Shown here in pieces: positions 23,781-35,337 of a DNA stretch of 64,000 bases (position 1 is the stretch's first letter; the number at the start of each line of letters is the position of its first letter). The position numbers and the translations under genes were made by a program. The stretch comes from Sabellastarte sp. h YS-2021 (taxonomy: Eukaryota; Annelida; Polychaeta; Sabellida; Sabellidae). Under the pieces are notes generated by a model. The model was not told where the DNA came from, ran no database searches, and saw only the letters and a list, made by a program, of their open reading frames with translations. Location of the stretch: contig OZ024938.1 in the NCBI GenBank assembly GCA_964017235.1, positions 60,069,816 to 60,133,815 of the forward strand, given 5' to 3'.

Positions 23781-24816
23781 TGACGTCTCTGCATTGGTCT
23801 GGTGTACTGACCCTCTTATTCATGCTCTGCCTGGGTTATCCATGGCCTCACCCAATATCTTCTCTGTCTTACTGGCAGACCCCATCTCCTACTGTAGTGG
23901 GAAGGGAGAAATTATTGATTGGATCTACTGCGTCTCAAACTCACAGCTAGCCTTCTCATGACACACAGAAATAAACACAAGTCTAGCTCTTTAACCAGCT
24001 GACCTAAAGGGGAATCCCCAGAAGCCCAGGTATTAATAGAACTGACATACGTGAAGACATTACACTACTCATCTCTCTATCATAGCTGAAATGATGTGTA
24101 ACTGCATCTCCATTTCTAAGAGTAAGAATTGAAGTTGTACAAGATTTCTGTCCTCTGTGTTCATATTGGCAACAAAATTCTATCTGGCTAGTGACCTGAC
24201 CCTTACCCCTTTTATAGCCATTGGGATCCAGGTATCCAGTGGTCACTAGCTCCCAGTGGGACACCTGCAATGTTATAATAAATCTCTCTTATCCATAAGC
24301 TGACATCCCCGAGAACAATTATCATCCTTAAACCCCATCCGTGAGTGTCCGCAAGGTCCATAAACCTATGTGAGGTGTCATTGAGATGTCCTGGGGCATC
24401 CCTGTACAGTCCTGGAGAGTTTCCACTGCAATGCGGGTGGTCACAGACATGTATCCGTGACTAATCTGCAAGCGACAAAATGCGCCCTAACATCCTTGTG
24501 GCATCCTTATTATCTGAACAGTTCTACATAGCGTGTCCATAAATCACTCACTTGTCCAAAAATTCTCCCCCAAAATCCTTGATCTGCAGAGATCCTTGTC
24601 AGTTACCATAAATGGAACTCTAGCCGAAATCCATGGCAAATCCTTGAATGTGTAACTGCCGTGTTAGGGTGGTTATTTGTGGAATTACATGTTTTCCATT
24701 GATTTTCAGTTGGTATTACTTCATGTTGCCTGTGTAACTTTTTTTTATTTCTTGGAATATCAGGCCCATTTGGCAAGGGTGATGTCCATGTATCCCAGAA
24801 TCCGCCCTGCATTGCC

Positions 24817-27800
24817 AAGGGGTGGTTCTCTCCTGAAATGTGAACAAAATTTTTGTCTCAGAAATAGTTTAATTCTTCTAAGGTGGACGAAAGTATGGAT
24901 TATTGAATTTGCATCAAGCTATTTTTACTCGATTTTTTTATTTCTTTAAAAACATTTTTACCACTTTTAAAGGAAAATTATTGTAGTTTGGGGTTCTCAT
25001 TATTTCAACATAACCATAGGGGTTGCCAAATAAATTTTAAATAGTATTGAAAATACCAGAAGTTAGATGTTGAACAAATACCATTTTATTGCAATAAAAT
25101 AACATACATTTAAATTCATAATTATTGAAGTAAATAATTTGTGCTTGGATTTTAATACAAAAACTGAGCAACTGTCAAATATATCTCCAATAATACTTGG
25201 TAGTTTTTTATATTTTTTAAAGATAAACATCTGTTGACACATTAAATATTTTGCCAAGTAACATTTGAGTGAACCCTATTTTTAAATAAAGTCATTAAAT
25301 TAAACTTGCAAATATGATATTTATGTAATTTTCAAAACAACTTTCTGATAGATTTTATTGAAACATTTTGGTTGTATATTTGCCATTTTTGGTCTGAATA
25401 GGTAAGGGCCCAACCAGAATTTTCCTGGTCACAATTGAAAGAAATTTTCAAAGTCTCATACATTCTCAAAGCATTCAGAAATGAAATAACCTAAATTGCC
25501 ATTCATCCATATGCACTGCCATATTCATTGTACCAGAGCCATTCAGAGGTAAATAATTAAGTGGTTTTAACTGGTGAATATCAGCCCCTACACTTCCCTA
25601 CCTAATGTTGCATTCAGAAGTATGTTGTGTGCCCGTGCACACCACCCATGAGTTGGTAACTACCAGTGGAAAGCTTTGACAGTTCTTTACTAATTCACTG
25701 CCTATTTGTTTATGTGTGGATGTAAACAAACCTAAATGGTAAAGAAAAAGAAATAAAAGAAGTAACAATATTTCACTATCTACCATGCAAAAATATGTGT
25801 ACTTGATTTATTAATCATTTTCTGAGTTATTTATGCAAAATCCAGAGTAGTGAAACACTTTATTTAACATGTTTTAGTTATGAAAGCACATGTATTCTGC
25901 ATCTTTGTTGATATTAGAGGTGAAGGTCACAAATTGGAAGTTTTTCTGGAGGCACCCTACTCACCAGTGGTAAATACTACCCGTGACATCGTTCTTGGCA
26001 AATTTACAAGCTGTAACCTCATGTTTACGAACGGTAAGAATGCTGCTTATAACCCTGATTTTGAAAGTGGCCAGTAGAAACATGTGATCTTTTAGTAAGA
26101 TGTGGAGGAGGTTAGCTCCCAGTAAAACAGAAACTGTGATCCATTGGGTGTGTGTAAATACAGGTCACAATTAATTTCTATCCACAAGTAAAATGTATTC
26201 GTGTTTTGTAATTCTAGATCTCTTGCATATTTAAAATACATTATTTTACCAATATATTGTTAAATTCAGTGCTCTTTATTGTATTTTGAAAGTTAATTTT
26301 AGATTGAAAAATAGCTTTACATGTAGTTTTATATTGGTAAATTGCAAATTCATCCCAACTCTAGAATTATGTCTTTGTAACAGTAAACTATTTGTCATCT
26401 GATGCATTTTTGAGACATTTGTTTTCAAGGTTCATATTCAGAAGTATGTCACTCAAAAAAAAAAGAAAATTATAAGGTTCATTATATGGCTGGATGGATT
26501 TTAGTACAACAAAAGCAGTAAATGCTATAAAATACCTTTTTAATCTTATATGAATGCTTTTTTTTGGGGGGGAGGGGGGCATACCTGACATACTTTTTAT
26601 AGAAAGTTGAGAATTTCTGTTGCACTGGTAAATGTAATTGAATATTTTATTTTTATAAAGCAACTCAACACATAGAAAAAAGTGCTAATGTCTTTTTACG
26701 AAGGGATAATAATGCTCAAATACATTATCTATGTGTCGACTCTTTAAAGAGATGTCAAAGAGATTTATATATTATACTAATTAATAGCCACTTTTTGAAG
26801 GGACTGATGTACATGTTTTGGGGTTTGTTTATTTGTGTTTCCCATTCTTCCACTATATGTTCATTTGCAGTTTGTGTCATCTGTAGTCTTTTTCATAAAT
26901 ATGAATTAGGCACATCTCTTAACTTATTGTTTACCTGCATGGATAATTTCACGTTTCTGTAATTAAAGATGTTGCAATAAAGGATTTACTTCACATTCAG
27001 CAAAACTGATGCTTGTTTTCAAAAAGCTGAAGTGGACTTTGTATTAACATATTTTTTGTGTAGAAGTTTAGTGTTGTGGCCCTTTGTTTCTTGGTGTTGA
27101 AGAAGAGATGGGATCAATCAGGCCATAACACACACTTTCGTGTGGGGGGTGGTGTTTGGGATCTTTTTATTCTCAGATGGTAAGTGTTAGGATCAAGGAA
27201 TTTGGCCGTTGACATCTCCACAAATAGAAAAACCACAAATGATATCTATCCAATTTATTCACCAAATGTCCACAGGATTTAATTTAAGATAAAACTGATG
27301 ACATGCAAGTTCATTACAGAGGCAATGCAGCACAAAACCAAATTCTGAACACTTCCAATAACCAATAGGAAAATGAAAGAACAGTTACTGGTGTCTATTG
27401 TTGAACACTAAATCAATATTGTGACAATATAAAATCCTGTTTTCCTAAATAATTTTGAAATATATTTCTGGGGTGTTAAACACTGTAGAATTATACATGT
27501 TCAAATGTTGTGAAATACTGTAAGTCCAAATGGTATGAAATATTATAAGTCCAAACATTGATAAATTTGCTAAGAGCAAATTCACTCAAAATAACCCAAG
27601 TTCCCAGAACTGACAATTTGTCTAAGTTCTACATTGTATATCCAAATATTCTGCTCTGAGATATCCATATCTTTTCCTCTTTTTCTTCATCCTTATCCTT
27701 TGCTTTCCTTCACCTTCTGCTGCCCTAATGCTTAATTTCAGTAGAAGCAGGGGTTTTTAAAGCCAAACGAACTGCTCAGTGTTAATTAGGACAAAGGAAT

Positions 27801-28200
27801 ACGTTTTGCACCGTAGCATCTAGATCTAGTAATGACCTCATGCTTATAATAACCACACTAAATAACCACACGCTGCCACATGTCATCACATTAGCAAAGC
27901 TCATAGTAGAGTTGCTAAGAGACAGATTTGAGTGGAAGCAATTACATGGCTATTAGTGGACACTGCTGTATTGAACACTGCTGGGAAAATCAATATGGGC
28001 TTTTCTTTGCAAAGTCTTTGACCATAATAGCTTTCTGTGATTAATAAACAATTCTACCAAAGTACCATATACGCTTATATAACAGGTAAACCAATAGAAT
28101 AATATATTGTGGAAAATGTGTCATGACATTAGCACTTTTCATGCCACTGTTTATGTACCAAAAGCATAAAGGAAAAAACATTTTTTACTTTAGGCTTATT
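24817..28200. other. No gene recognised
   Basis: Over 3 kb of AT-rich sequence. The longest frames (25880-26077 plus; 26388-26663 minus) show no motif and are not supported. No element termini were recognised. Confidence 0.5.
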
Positions 28201-28385
28201 CGATTCACAATGATTTAAGTGATTTTAGTGATCCGAAGTGATTCTTTCTATTCCATTGGGGCCTCTTGTGTAGCTAAAATCATTACACCAAGTGATCCTA
28301 CGAGAGAGACTGATCACTTAGCTCATAATTCAAGTGAACAAAGTGATCCCAATCGAATACCTATTTTGATGATAAAAATGCCAGT

Positions 28386-28793
28386 CGGCGTATTTCACAA
28401 CCTTAATCTGTCAAATCTAGATTTGTCAGATCAATAGATTCGCTTGTGTTGTGACTTGAATCTGAATCCGGATTATGAATCCATTGATCTACCTGTTGAG
28501 ATAGATCAACGGATTCAGATTGCTTGGATTACCTATAATTCTTTTAAAAATAATGGCAGCATAATGTGGCAGGAAATTTTAACATTTGGCAAATTTTTAT
28601 TATGCTGTGATATTATAATATTATATAACTGCATCATAATTTATAACAATATATGATATTTATGTTTGTTTATGTTATGTTTTAAATTTGGATTCAGACC
28701 TACAGAAAATTGTATTTCACAAATCTAGCTAATCCAAATAATCCAAATCTGAATCTAGATTCGACAGATTAAGGTTGTGAAATACGCCTACTA
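28386..28793. mobile_element. MITE with GGCGTATTTCACAACC termini
   Basis: The left end 'ggcgtatttcacaacc' continues as 'ttaatctgtcaaatctag'. The right end is its complement, 'agattaaggttgtgaaatac' then 'gcc'. The interior has inverted 'gaatctgaatcc' stretches. It is one family with the fragment at 20766. Confidence 0.72.
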
Positions 28794-29039
28794 TGTGAGC
28801 ATTCGTACTCTTTCGTTTTAGTATGTCCCACGATTAATGGCTGTACTGCGGGATAGCTTTGGCGGTAAACATTTTAAAAAGTTATGTTTATTTTATAAAT
28901 TACATTAAAATTATGTAACAAGGGGTCTGCATAACACTCTCGTATACTACAGTAGCATTACACCAGCATTCTAATAAAAATGAAGCAAAAGAGGGCATTA
29001 CTCTAGTTTTTGAACCGGAAATAAATCCCTGTGCAAATA

Positions 29040-29175
29040 TTCGGACTGGCACATCGGATTCACTACTGTTTACGGTAGCGGATGCTACCAGAATTTTTGC
29101 TGGCACTAGTTGTCAGTGAACCAAGTGTAGTCGGATCCGTGTGGTCACCCACTGTGTCATGCAATGAGGTTATCT
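29040..29175. repeat. Dispersed repeat, copy 1 (pair at 38580-38715)
   Basis: About 135 bp sharing 'cagaatttttgctg', 'tcagtgaaccaagtgtagtc' and 'agtgtcatgca' with 38580-38715 in the same orientation. Its class is unknown. Confidence 0.65.
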
Positions 29176-29508
29176 GCATAAATTCTATACTAAACGGAAT
29201 GGATACTAAACCTCGCGAGTGCTCGATGTCGAGTCGAGTTTTCATCTGCGAGTAATCGACCCGAATTATTTGTACTCGTCCCACCCCTAATCCAGTCCCA
29301 TATATTACACCTGCCCTGTTTATTTCCTATTACAGGACACACTATCAGGTACAATAAGAATCCACCATAAGTGATTACCCCTAATAATTCTTATGAATGA
29401 ATCACAGGTAGCTAATTACACTACCCATGTTACTCAATGTATGGGAATCCATGCCAGTTATTAACAGCAACAACTATAGTATAGGAAGCCACATTTAAGA
29501 GTATCACC

Positions 29509-29946
29509 ATGGCAAAAGAAGAGGCTGCCAAGTTATGGAAAACTAACTCTAGTCTTTATGATGCAAGTAGGGCCACTCATGCACCTGGCACAGACAACAA
29601 TCCAAGAGGGATGAAAAGAATAATACTTAGTGGGGAAACTGACTATCAATACAGGAAGGATGGCAGCCATTAGATCTGAGGGGACTGAAATAGCTGTGGC
29701 TGTCCCTGTCATTCAAAGTGAGGGCCAGGAGCAGGAGAGTGTGAGCCATTACCAGGACAGGATCATCCAAAATGTGCTAGGAAACAGGGATGAATTTCTC
29801 AGGATTCTGAGACTGAGGACACCAAGAAATGAACTGAGAGACAAACAAGGGGTTTTATTGGAACATGAGCCCACCCATTTGATATCAAGCACCAAAGACA
29901 AACAGATTTTAGATATATTATTAATAGAGTGGCTAAAGTGTATATA
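29509..29946 (+). other. Unrecognised open frames, possible relic gene
   Basis: An ATG at 29509 opens a 50-odd codon frame with MAKEEAAKLWKTNSSLYDAS. It stops as an overlapping 105-codon frame (29630-29946) begins; that one is rich in E/Q/R and contains NRDEFLRILRLRTPRNELRD. The composition is more protein-like than the surrounding DNA and the two frames could be one shifted gene. I do not recognise the family and see no splice context. Confidence 0.25.
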
Positions 29947-30685
29947 ATCTGTTAATCCCAACTGCTTTCCACTGACAGTCATAAACTATAGATCTTGAAC
30001 TTCAATCAGAATCTGTTCCCAATTGCTTTACACTGACAGTCATAAAGCACTGATCTTACAACTTCAATCAGGGTGTGTTAAGGGTCTTATGTTAATCCCA
30101 ACTGCTTTCCGACAAAAAGAGAGAATTTGTAACGTAAATGAAGGGGATTGCTCTGGGGTCCGAAATTATCCTCCACATTTCTTCAACACAAGAAATGTCC
30201 ATTTCTCGTCTACGAGAAACGGCGCCTGTAAATTCACTTGATCCCTATATTTCTAATGGTGGTGGACCAATTCACGCCCGTGTACCTATTCACGCCCACC
30301 CCTAAATTTATAAGATAAGATAGATAAGATAACATTTATTTCATCTCTGTTAATACAACTATAATTTTGTATATATACAAAGTAGTATATAAAAAATAAA
30401 TTAGTAAATGTACATAATTTCAATACCACAGAGAAACATGAAAAGGAAACAGCTGAAGCAAAAGCTTATCAAGGCTGTTCCCACAACTATCCAGTACCAA
30501 TTTTAATACATTACAGGATTATAATAACCTATTTAATAAGCAATGACATATAAATTATTTGTATAAATAAATTTCACAGATTTCTACAGTTAACTACAAA
30601 ATAGATTTCATGTTGAGTAAATATAATATATTATGATATATATTTACCTATACATTTGTTTTCAGAAACTAATTTCTGATAATTA

Positions 30686-33600
30686 CTAATATTCACATAA
30701 TAAATAACTTTTATAATTCCTTTTAAAGGACAAGAATGAAGAATCTAGACTTATGGAGGATGGAACTTTGTTCCATAATTTTACCCCATAAACTGACAAA
30801 CATTTTGACTTTATACTTGTTCTTGCATATTTGACTGCAAATTTATGTTTTTGTCTAGTACTATAATATAAACTTTCTTGCTTATTTGTGAAAAGTTGTT
30901 GTATATTACTTGGTAATGATTCATATTTGGCTTTATACATTAACATACCTGTTTTATAGTTCACCAAATCACTAAACTTTAAAATCTTAAGTTTTTTAAA
31001 CAATGGTGATGTATGATCTTTATACTGACGTTTACAAATTAATCTTACTGCCTTCTTTTGAATGATTGTAATAGGAGTAATGTATTTATCAAAACTTCTA
31101 CCCTATACTTCACAACAATAAGATAAATATGGCTGAATTACTGCGTTGTATATAGTGAGTAAAGAGTCCTGATTCAATTTATTCTTTATCTTAAATAACA
31201 TTGCCATACTTCTTTTTATTTTATTAATTACAAAATTTATATGTTCTTTCCAAGTTAATTTCTCATCAATCAAAACACCTAGAAACTTAGTCACAAACAC
31301 TCTTTCAATGGGGTATTTATCAATATGTACTTGGCACTTAGAAGTATCTTTTTTATATGTAAAAACCATGTAATTTGTTTTAGATACATTTAGAGACAAT
31401 TTATTTATTGCAAACCATCTACTAAGTTTCATTAATTCTCTTGATATAACTACACTAGCATCATGAATATTATTACTGGTAAAAAAAATATTTGTATCAT
31501 CTGCAAACAATAAAAAATGTAACAATTTAGAAACATTGCACAAATCATTTATATAAAGTATGAATAGTTTTGGTCCTAATATTGAACCTTGTGGGACTCC
31601 ACAAATCACATTTAATACATCAGAATGATTATTTTCAATATGTACAAACTGTTTTCTATTACTTAGGTATGATATTAACCATTTTGAGGCAACACCGCAT
31701 ATTCCATAGTAAGATAACTTTTTATAAGTAATTCATGGTTAATAGTATCAAAGGCCTTTTTTAGATCAATAAATACTCCTATGGTGACTTTCCGTTTATC
31801 TATGGCACTTGTGATGTTTTCTATTAAATCTATTAGGGCTAGTGCTGTTGATCTATTATTTCTGAATCCATACTGGGAGTTGCTTAGAATATTGTATTTA
31901 TTTATAAATGAATCCAGCCTCTTTTCAAATACCTTTTCCAATATTTTGGAAAACTGAGGAAGCAGTGAAACGGGTCTGTAATTATTATACAATTCATCAT
32001 CACCTGATTTAAACAGTGGAATTACCTTTGCAACCTTCATACCATCAGGGAATATCCCACTTTTTAAAGACAAGTTACAAATGTATTTAAATGGTTTTAA
32101 AACTGAGGCAAAAGTTGCTCTGACAACATACATACTCAAATCATCACAATCTGTCGAGTGTTTATTTCTACAATTTTTAACAATTCAAATTCAGTAACAT
32201 TTTCAAGGAATACTGATTGGCTATTACTGTCACCCATAGTTTCATAAATATCACAGTTTTCAGGAGTTTTAATACCCTTAGCTAACTCTGGTCCTACATT
32301 AGTGAAGAATCTATTAAACCCATTACAGATTTCTTTTTTACTTGTTACTATCTGGTTGTTACATTTAAACTTTCCTGGAAATGCCGTTGTTGACTTGTTT
32401 TTGTTTATTAATTTTTTCATTACTTTCCAGGTTTGTTTCATATCAGAATGACTATTTTTTACAACAGTTGAATAATATCTTTTTTCTTCATTTCGTAGTA
32501 TACTAACCAATTTATTTTTATACTTTTTATATTTTTGTAATACTGCTTTACTTTTAGTCTGTAGATAAGACTTATATAAACAATTTTTTTTCTTACATGC
32601 ATTTTTTAAGCCAGGAGAAAACCATGGCTTATCTATACATTTTTTATTTATATTAACTTTTTTAACAGGACAACACAAATGATATATATCCTTGAACTTT
32701 TCTATGAATAATTGATAAGCTTTATTTACACTTCCAGAATTTAGAACTTGGGTCCAATCACAAGAAGATAAGTACTGATTCATTGTCACTAAACTTTCAT
32801 TGGTCACATTTCGACAATATTTGTACAAAGGTTTGTTCCTCTTCTCATCCTTACTTGGGCAACATGCAAATACAGGCAAATGATCACTTATGTCTGTAAC
32901 TAGGGCTGTGACGGGTACAAAAAAACGGCATCGTGTACTCGCCCTCTGAAAACCGGCCCGAATTCGAGTAACCGCGAGATTTAGTACCCACCATTAGAAG
33001 TCTTCTGTAAACAAATAGTCGGTTCCGGAAACCAAACTTTTGAAGAAAAACGTCTTCTATTTCACCATATATTATAAAATATGGAGTAAATTCTATGCTT
33101 TCAAGCGAAAACAATGACTTTAATTGATATTATGTGACGGAAATGCTAAAATGCAGCATATTTTACACAAACGTTTCATTACGTGGGCGATAATACAATA
33201 CCTCGCGAGTAACCGAGTACTTAAAATGGACTCGAGTACAAGGCAAGACCGCCTCGTACACCGAGGCTCGAGTACTCGTTCGCAGCCCTATCTGTAACAA
33301 TGATTCCACTTTCTAAACCCTCTTCAAATACGTTTGTAAAAATATTATCTATTAAAGTAGCACTGTATTCAGTTATCCTTGTTGGCTTCTGTATTAATGG
33401 TACTAACCCATTTCCATACATCAATTCTGCAAATTCTAAACTTTCCTTATGTGAATCTGTATTTAATAAATTAATATTAAAATCACCAAGTATAAAAATA
33501 GATTTTATACTTTTACTTGTATGTTTGTTTAATAATTCCTCAAAGTGGTTGTTAAATTCAGCAATGTCACCACCAGGTGTTCTATATACACAGCAAATTA

Positions 33601-33916
33601 AGAAAGCTTTACCACCAACCTCGATTTCAACAGCAACACATTCATAAAGTTTGTCAATGCATGCAGTGAAAGACTTAACTAACTTATATTTAATTTCATT
33701 TTTTATGTACAATGAGCAACCACCACCACGTGTGTTTTCTCTAACTATATGAATTACTTGATATCCACTGATGCTGTATGAATCTTTACTTTCTTTGTCT
33801 AACCAGTTTTCTGAAACAGCAACAATATCAAATTTAATATCCAAACTATCTAAACATAATTCAATGTTATCAAAATTCTTCTTTAAACTTCTTGCGTTAA
33901 TATGAACCATGGACAA
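30686..33916 (-). pseudogene. LINE ORF2: endonuclease plus reverse transcriptase, broken
   Basis: The endonuclease begins at 33916 with HINARSLKKNFDNIE, then VSENWL, an SLYIK segment and GDFNINLL. The SDHLPV catalytic block falls on the other side of the MITE (below 32893). The RT (32139-31103) shows VIPLFKSGD, YRPVSLLPQFSKILEK, the QYGFR box, the ALIDL and IDLKKAFDTI boxes, GVPQGSILGP, FADDTN and FLGVLID, in the usual order. The C-terminal segment (31003-30686) ends SSFLSFKRNYKSYL. Damage: the 390 bp MITE, a frameshift near 32139, one near 31715 and a stop near 31100. Confidence 0.85.
32901..33290. mobile_element. hAT-like MITE inside the LINE
   Basis: 390 bp with ends TAGGGCTGTGACGGGTAC and GTACTCGTTCGCAGCCCTA. 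It is flanked on both sides by the perfect 8 bp duplication TCTGTAAC (32893-32900 and 33291-33298). Size, ends and duplication fit a non-autonomous hAT element. A second copy lies at 48669-49059 in the opposite orientation. Confidence 0.93.
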
Positions 33917-33990
33917 ACCAACATGTTTTATATTTAACTTATCATTTAATTCACTTTCAGTAAAATAATTACAATCACAATTAAATTTAT

Positions 33991-34338
33991 CTAATAATGT
34001 AGTGTACTACAAGGAACTATATCATCAACAAACTGTGGCTCAGTTATTTTATCTGAGGTAAGCAAATTTTGAGATGGGCTGTTCTGAAGTGCTGTATCAC
34101 TTAAGGATAAGAATTCAGTATCTTCTAAAGACTGAAAAGGTAACAATTGGCTACAGTTTTTACAATACCAGACTGTATTTTTTGTTATATGTTTAAGGTC
34201 CTTTTTAGAAAGCAATGAACATTTATTGTGAATCCATTGTTTACACATGCAACATTCAATGGCATTTGTTATGACATTCTTTTTACAAATTCCACATGGG
34301 TAATTATATTGTTGACTCATAATTATAAAAATGTACAA
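33991..34338 (-). CDS. LINE N-terminal PHD/zinc-finger protein
   Basis: 115 codons from ATG at 34338. Cysteine/histidine spacing CGIC, then CCMCKQWIHNKC and WYCKNC, is a PHD-type zinc finger. Such fingers occupy the N-terminal frame of many CR1-like LINEs and are thought to act in nucleic acid or chromatin binding. The part after the finger is serine-rich and low complexity. A stop separates it from the endonuclease frame, so it could be a separate ORF1 or the start of a long ORF2 now interrupted. Confidence 0.7.
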   Translation of the reverse strand: MYIFIIMSQQYNYPCGICKKNVITNAIECCMCKQWIHNKCSLLSKKDLKHITKNTVWYCKNCSQLLPFQSLEDTEFLSLSDTALQNSPSQNLLTSDKITEPQFVDDIVPCSTLHY

Positions 34339-34578
34339 GGGAGTTAATTACTCAAAGCAGTCAGGGTAACAGTCATTTTAGAATTATCCAAAACAATCAC
34401 AGTTAAACAATAAATTACAAATGTATATGATCAATTTGATGATTTTCTATGATGTGGTAAATGTCTTCTCTATGAAAACTTTTTAATGTTCAAGAAAATT
34501 GAGGGTGGGCCTGAATTGGTACCCGGGCGTGAATTGGTCCACCACCACTAGACCGATTAATCTGTCTCTCGGCCAATA

Positions 34579-34802
34579 TTTACTGCCCAGCTACCCAAGT
34601 TCGTCGCTTACCCAAGTTCATCACCGATCTTAAAAATTGTTAAGGATAAACAACAATGATACCAAAACAAATGGAATGCATACTACTAATAATAATGTAT
34701 AACTGTACAATGATAGATAATTGTGAAGAGGCTTTTATATTGTCAAAAAATGCAAGTGACGAACTTGGGTAGGCGACGAACTTGGGTAGCTGAGCAGTAA
34801 AA
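34579..34802. mobile_element. Foldback MITE with GTTCGTCGC-type arms
   Basis: The left end is 'tttactgcccagctaccc' with 'aagttcgtcgcttaccc'. The right end is the complement, ending 'gggtagctgagcagtaaa'. Each arm holds two 'acccaagttcgtc' or 'acccaagttcatc' copies. It is related to the element nested at 19461-19680. Confidence 0.7.
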
Positions 34803-35337
34803 GATGGTTGTATTGGCGAGAGACAGATGGCATAAGTATGGCAAAAAACATAAAGGTCCTGAAGGGCAACAAATGGCACACATCCTGACATTAAACATGT
34901 ACCAGGCTACCATCTTGAGTATCAAGGATGTGCCCCGCATTAAAAGAAATAAACTTTTTGCATAGTTAATGGATATATTTACCAAAATGTCATCATTGTT
35001 TATACAAACAGGAAGCGCAGAAAAAGAGTCCATATTGCTGCAAACATAGAAAATTGTGTTCCTGCATCTAAATGCTTTATACTGTTAATACATTTAAGTG
35101 GATAAGTGACAGTAATTTTCAGATATTGAATTTTTTTGTGTGGCGAGGAACTCTGTCCCAAAATTAGGGATGGGTCGGTATGGAAAATATGTACATCGGG
35201 ACATCGCCAATGCAAAACCGTTCCGATTCCGAGATTCCGCGTTTTAGTAAACCTCAAACAAACATGGACGTTTCCTCTTCACAACATCACAATAAAAGTG
35301 ACCAAATGCACGAAATAGGAGATAAAAGCTTATAATT

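Larger units (their letters stand above)
21077..24816. mobile_element. Decayed PIF/Harbinger DNA transposon
   Basis: Long inverted ends of about 140 bp: GGCAGTGCAGACGGATTC at the left and GAATCCGCCCTGCATTGCC at the right. The match continues through the 'ggcctgatattccaagaaat' block. Inside are the two genes typical of Harbinger elements, here both broken: a plus-strand Myb/MADF-like gene and a minus-strand DDE transposase. A further inverted pair ('gagtgatttatgga' near 21297 and its complement near 24540) lies just inside. A palindromic MITE interrupts the middle. The expected 3 bp target duplication is not evident. Confidence 0.72.
30311..34492 (-). mobile_element. CR1/L2-type LINE retrotransposon, near full length
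   Basis: Minus strand, 5' to 3'. A PHD-finger protein (34338-33991), then an AP-type endonuclease, then reverse transcriptase with the FADD box and a C-terminal tail, ending in a short (ATCTT)n-like tail near 30311. This order (a PHD-type zinc-finger frame, EN, RT, microsatellite tail, no poly-A) is that of CR1/L2-group elements in invertebrates. The RT frame is broken by indels near 32139 and 31715 and a stop near 31100, and a MITE splits the endonuclease. The damage is light, so the insertion is fairly recent. Confidence 0.85.
30254..34550. mobile_element. MITE with GGTGGTGGACC termini, split by a LINE
   Basis: The left end (taATGGTGGTGGACCAATTC, 30254 on) and the right end (GAATTGGTCCACCACCACta, ending 34550) are inverse for about 58 bp, including 'cacgccc' repeats. 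TA at both outer edges would fit a Tc1/mariner-type target duplication, but with so little interior left the class is tentative. The LINE occupies everything between about 30311 and 34492. Confidence 0.68.

Noticed and set aside
25880..26077. 65-codon plus-strand frame as a possible exon
   Set aside because: No recognised motif, no convincing splice sites in phase with any neighbour, and no related frame nearby.
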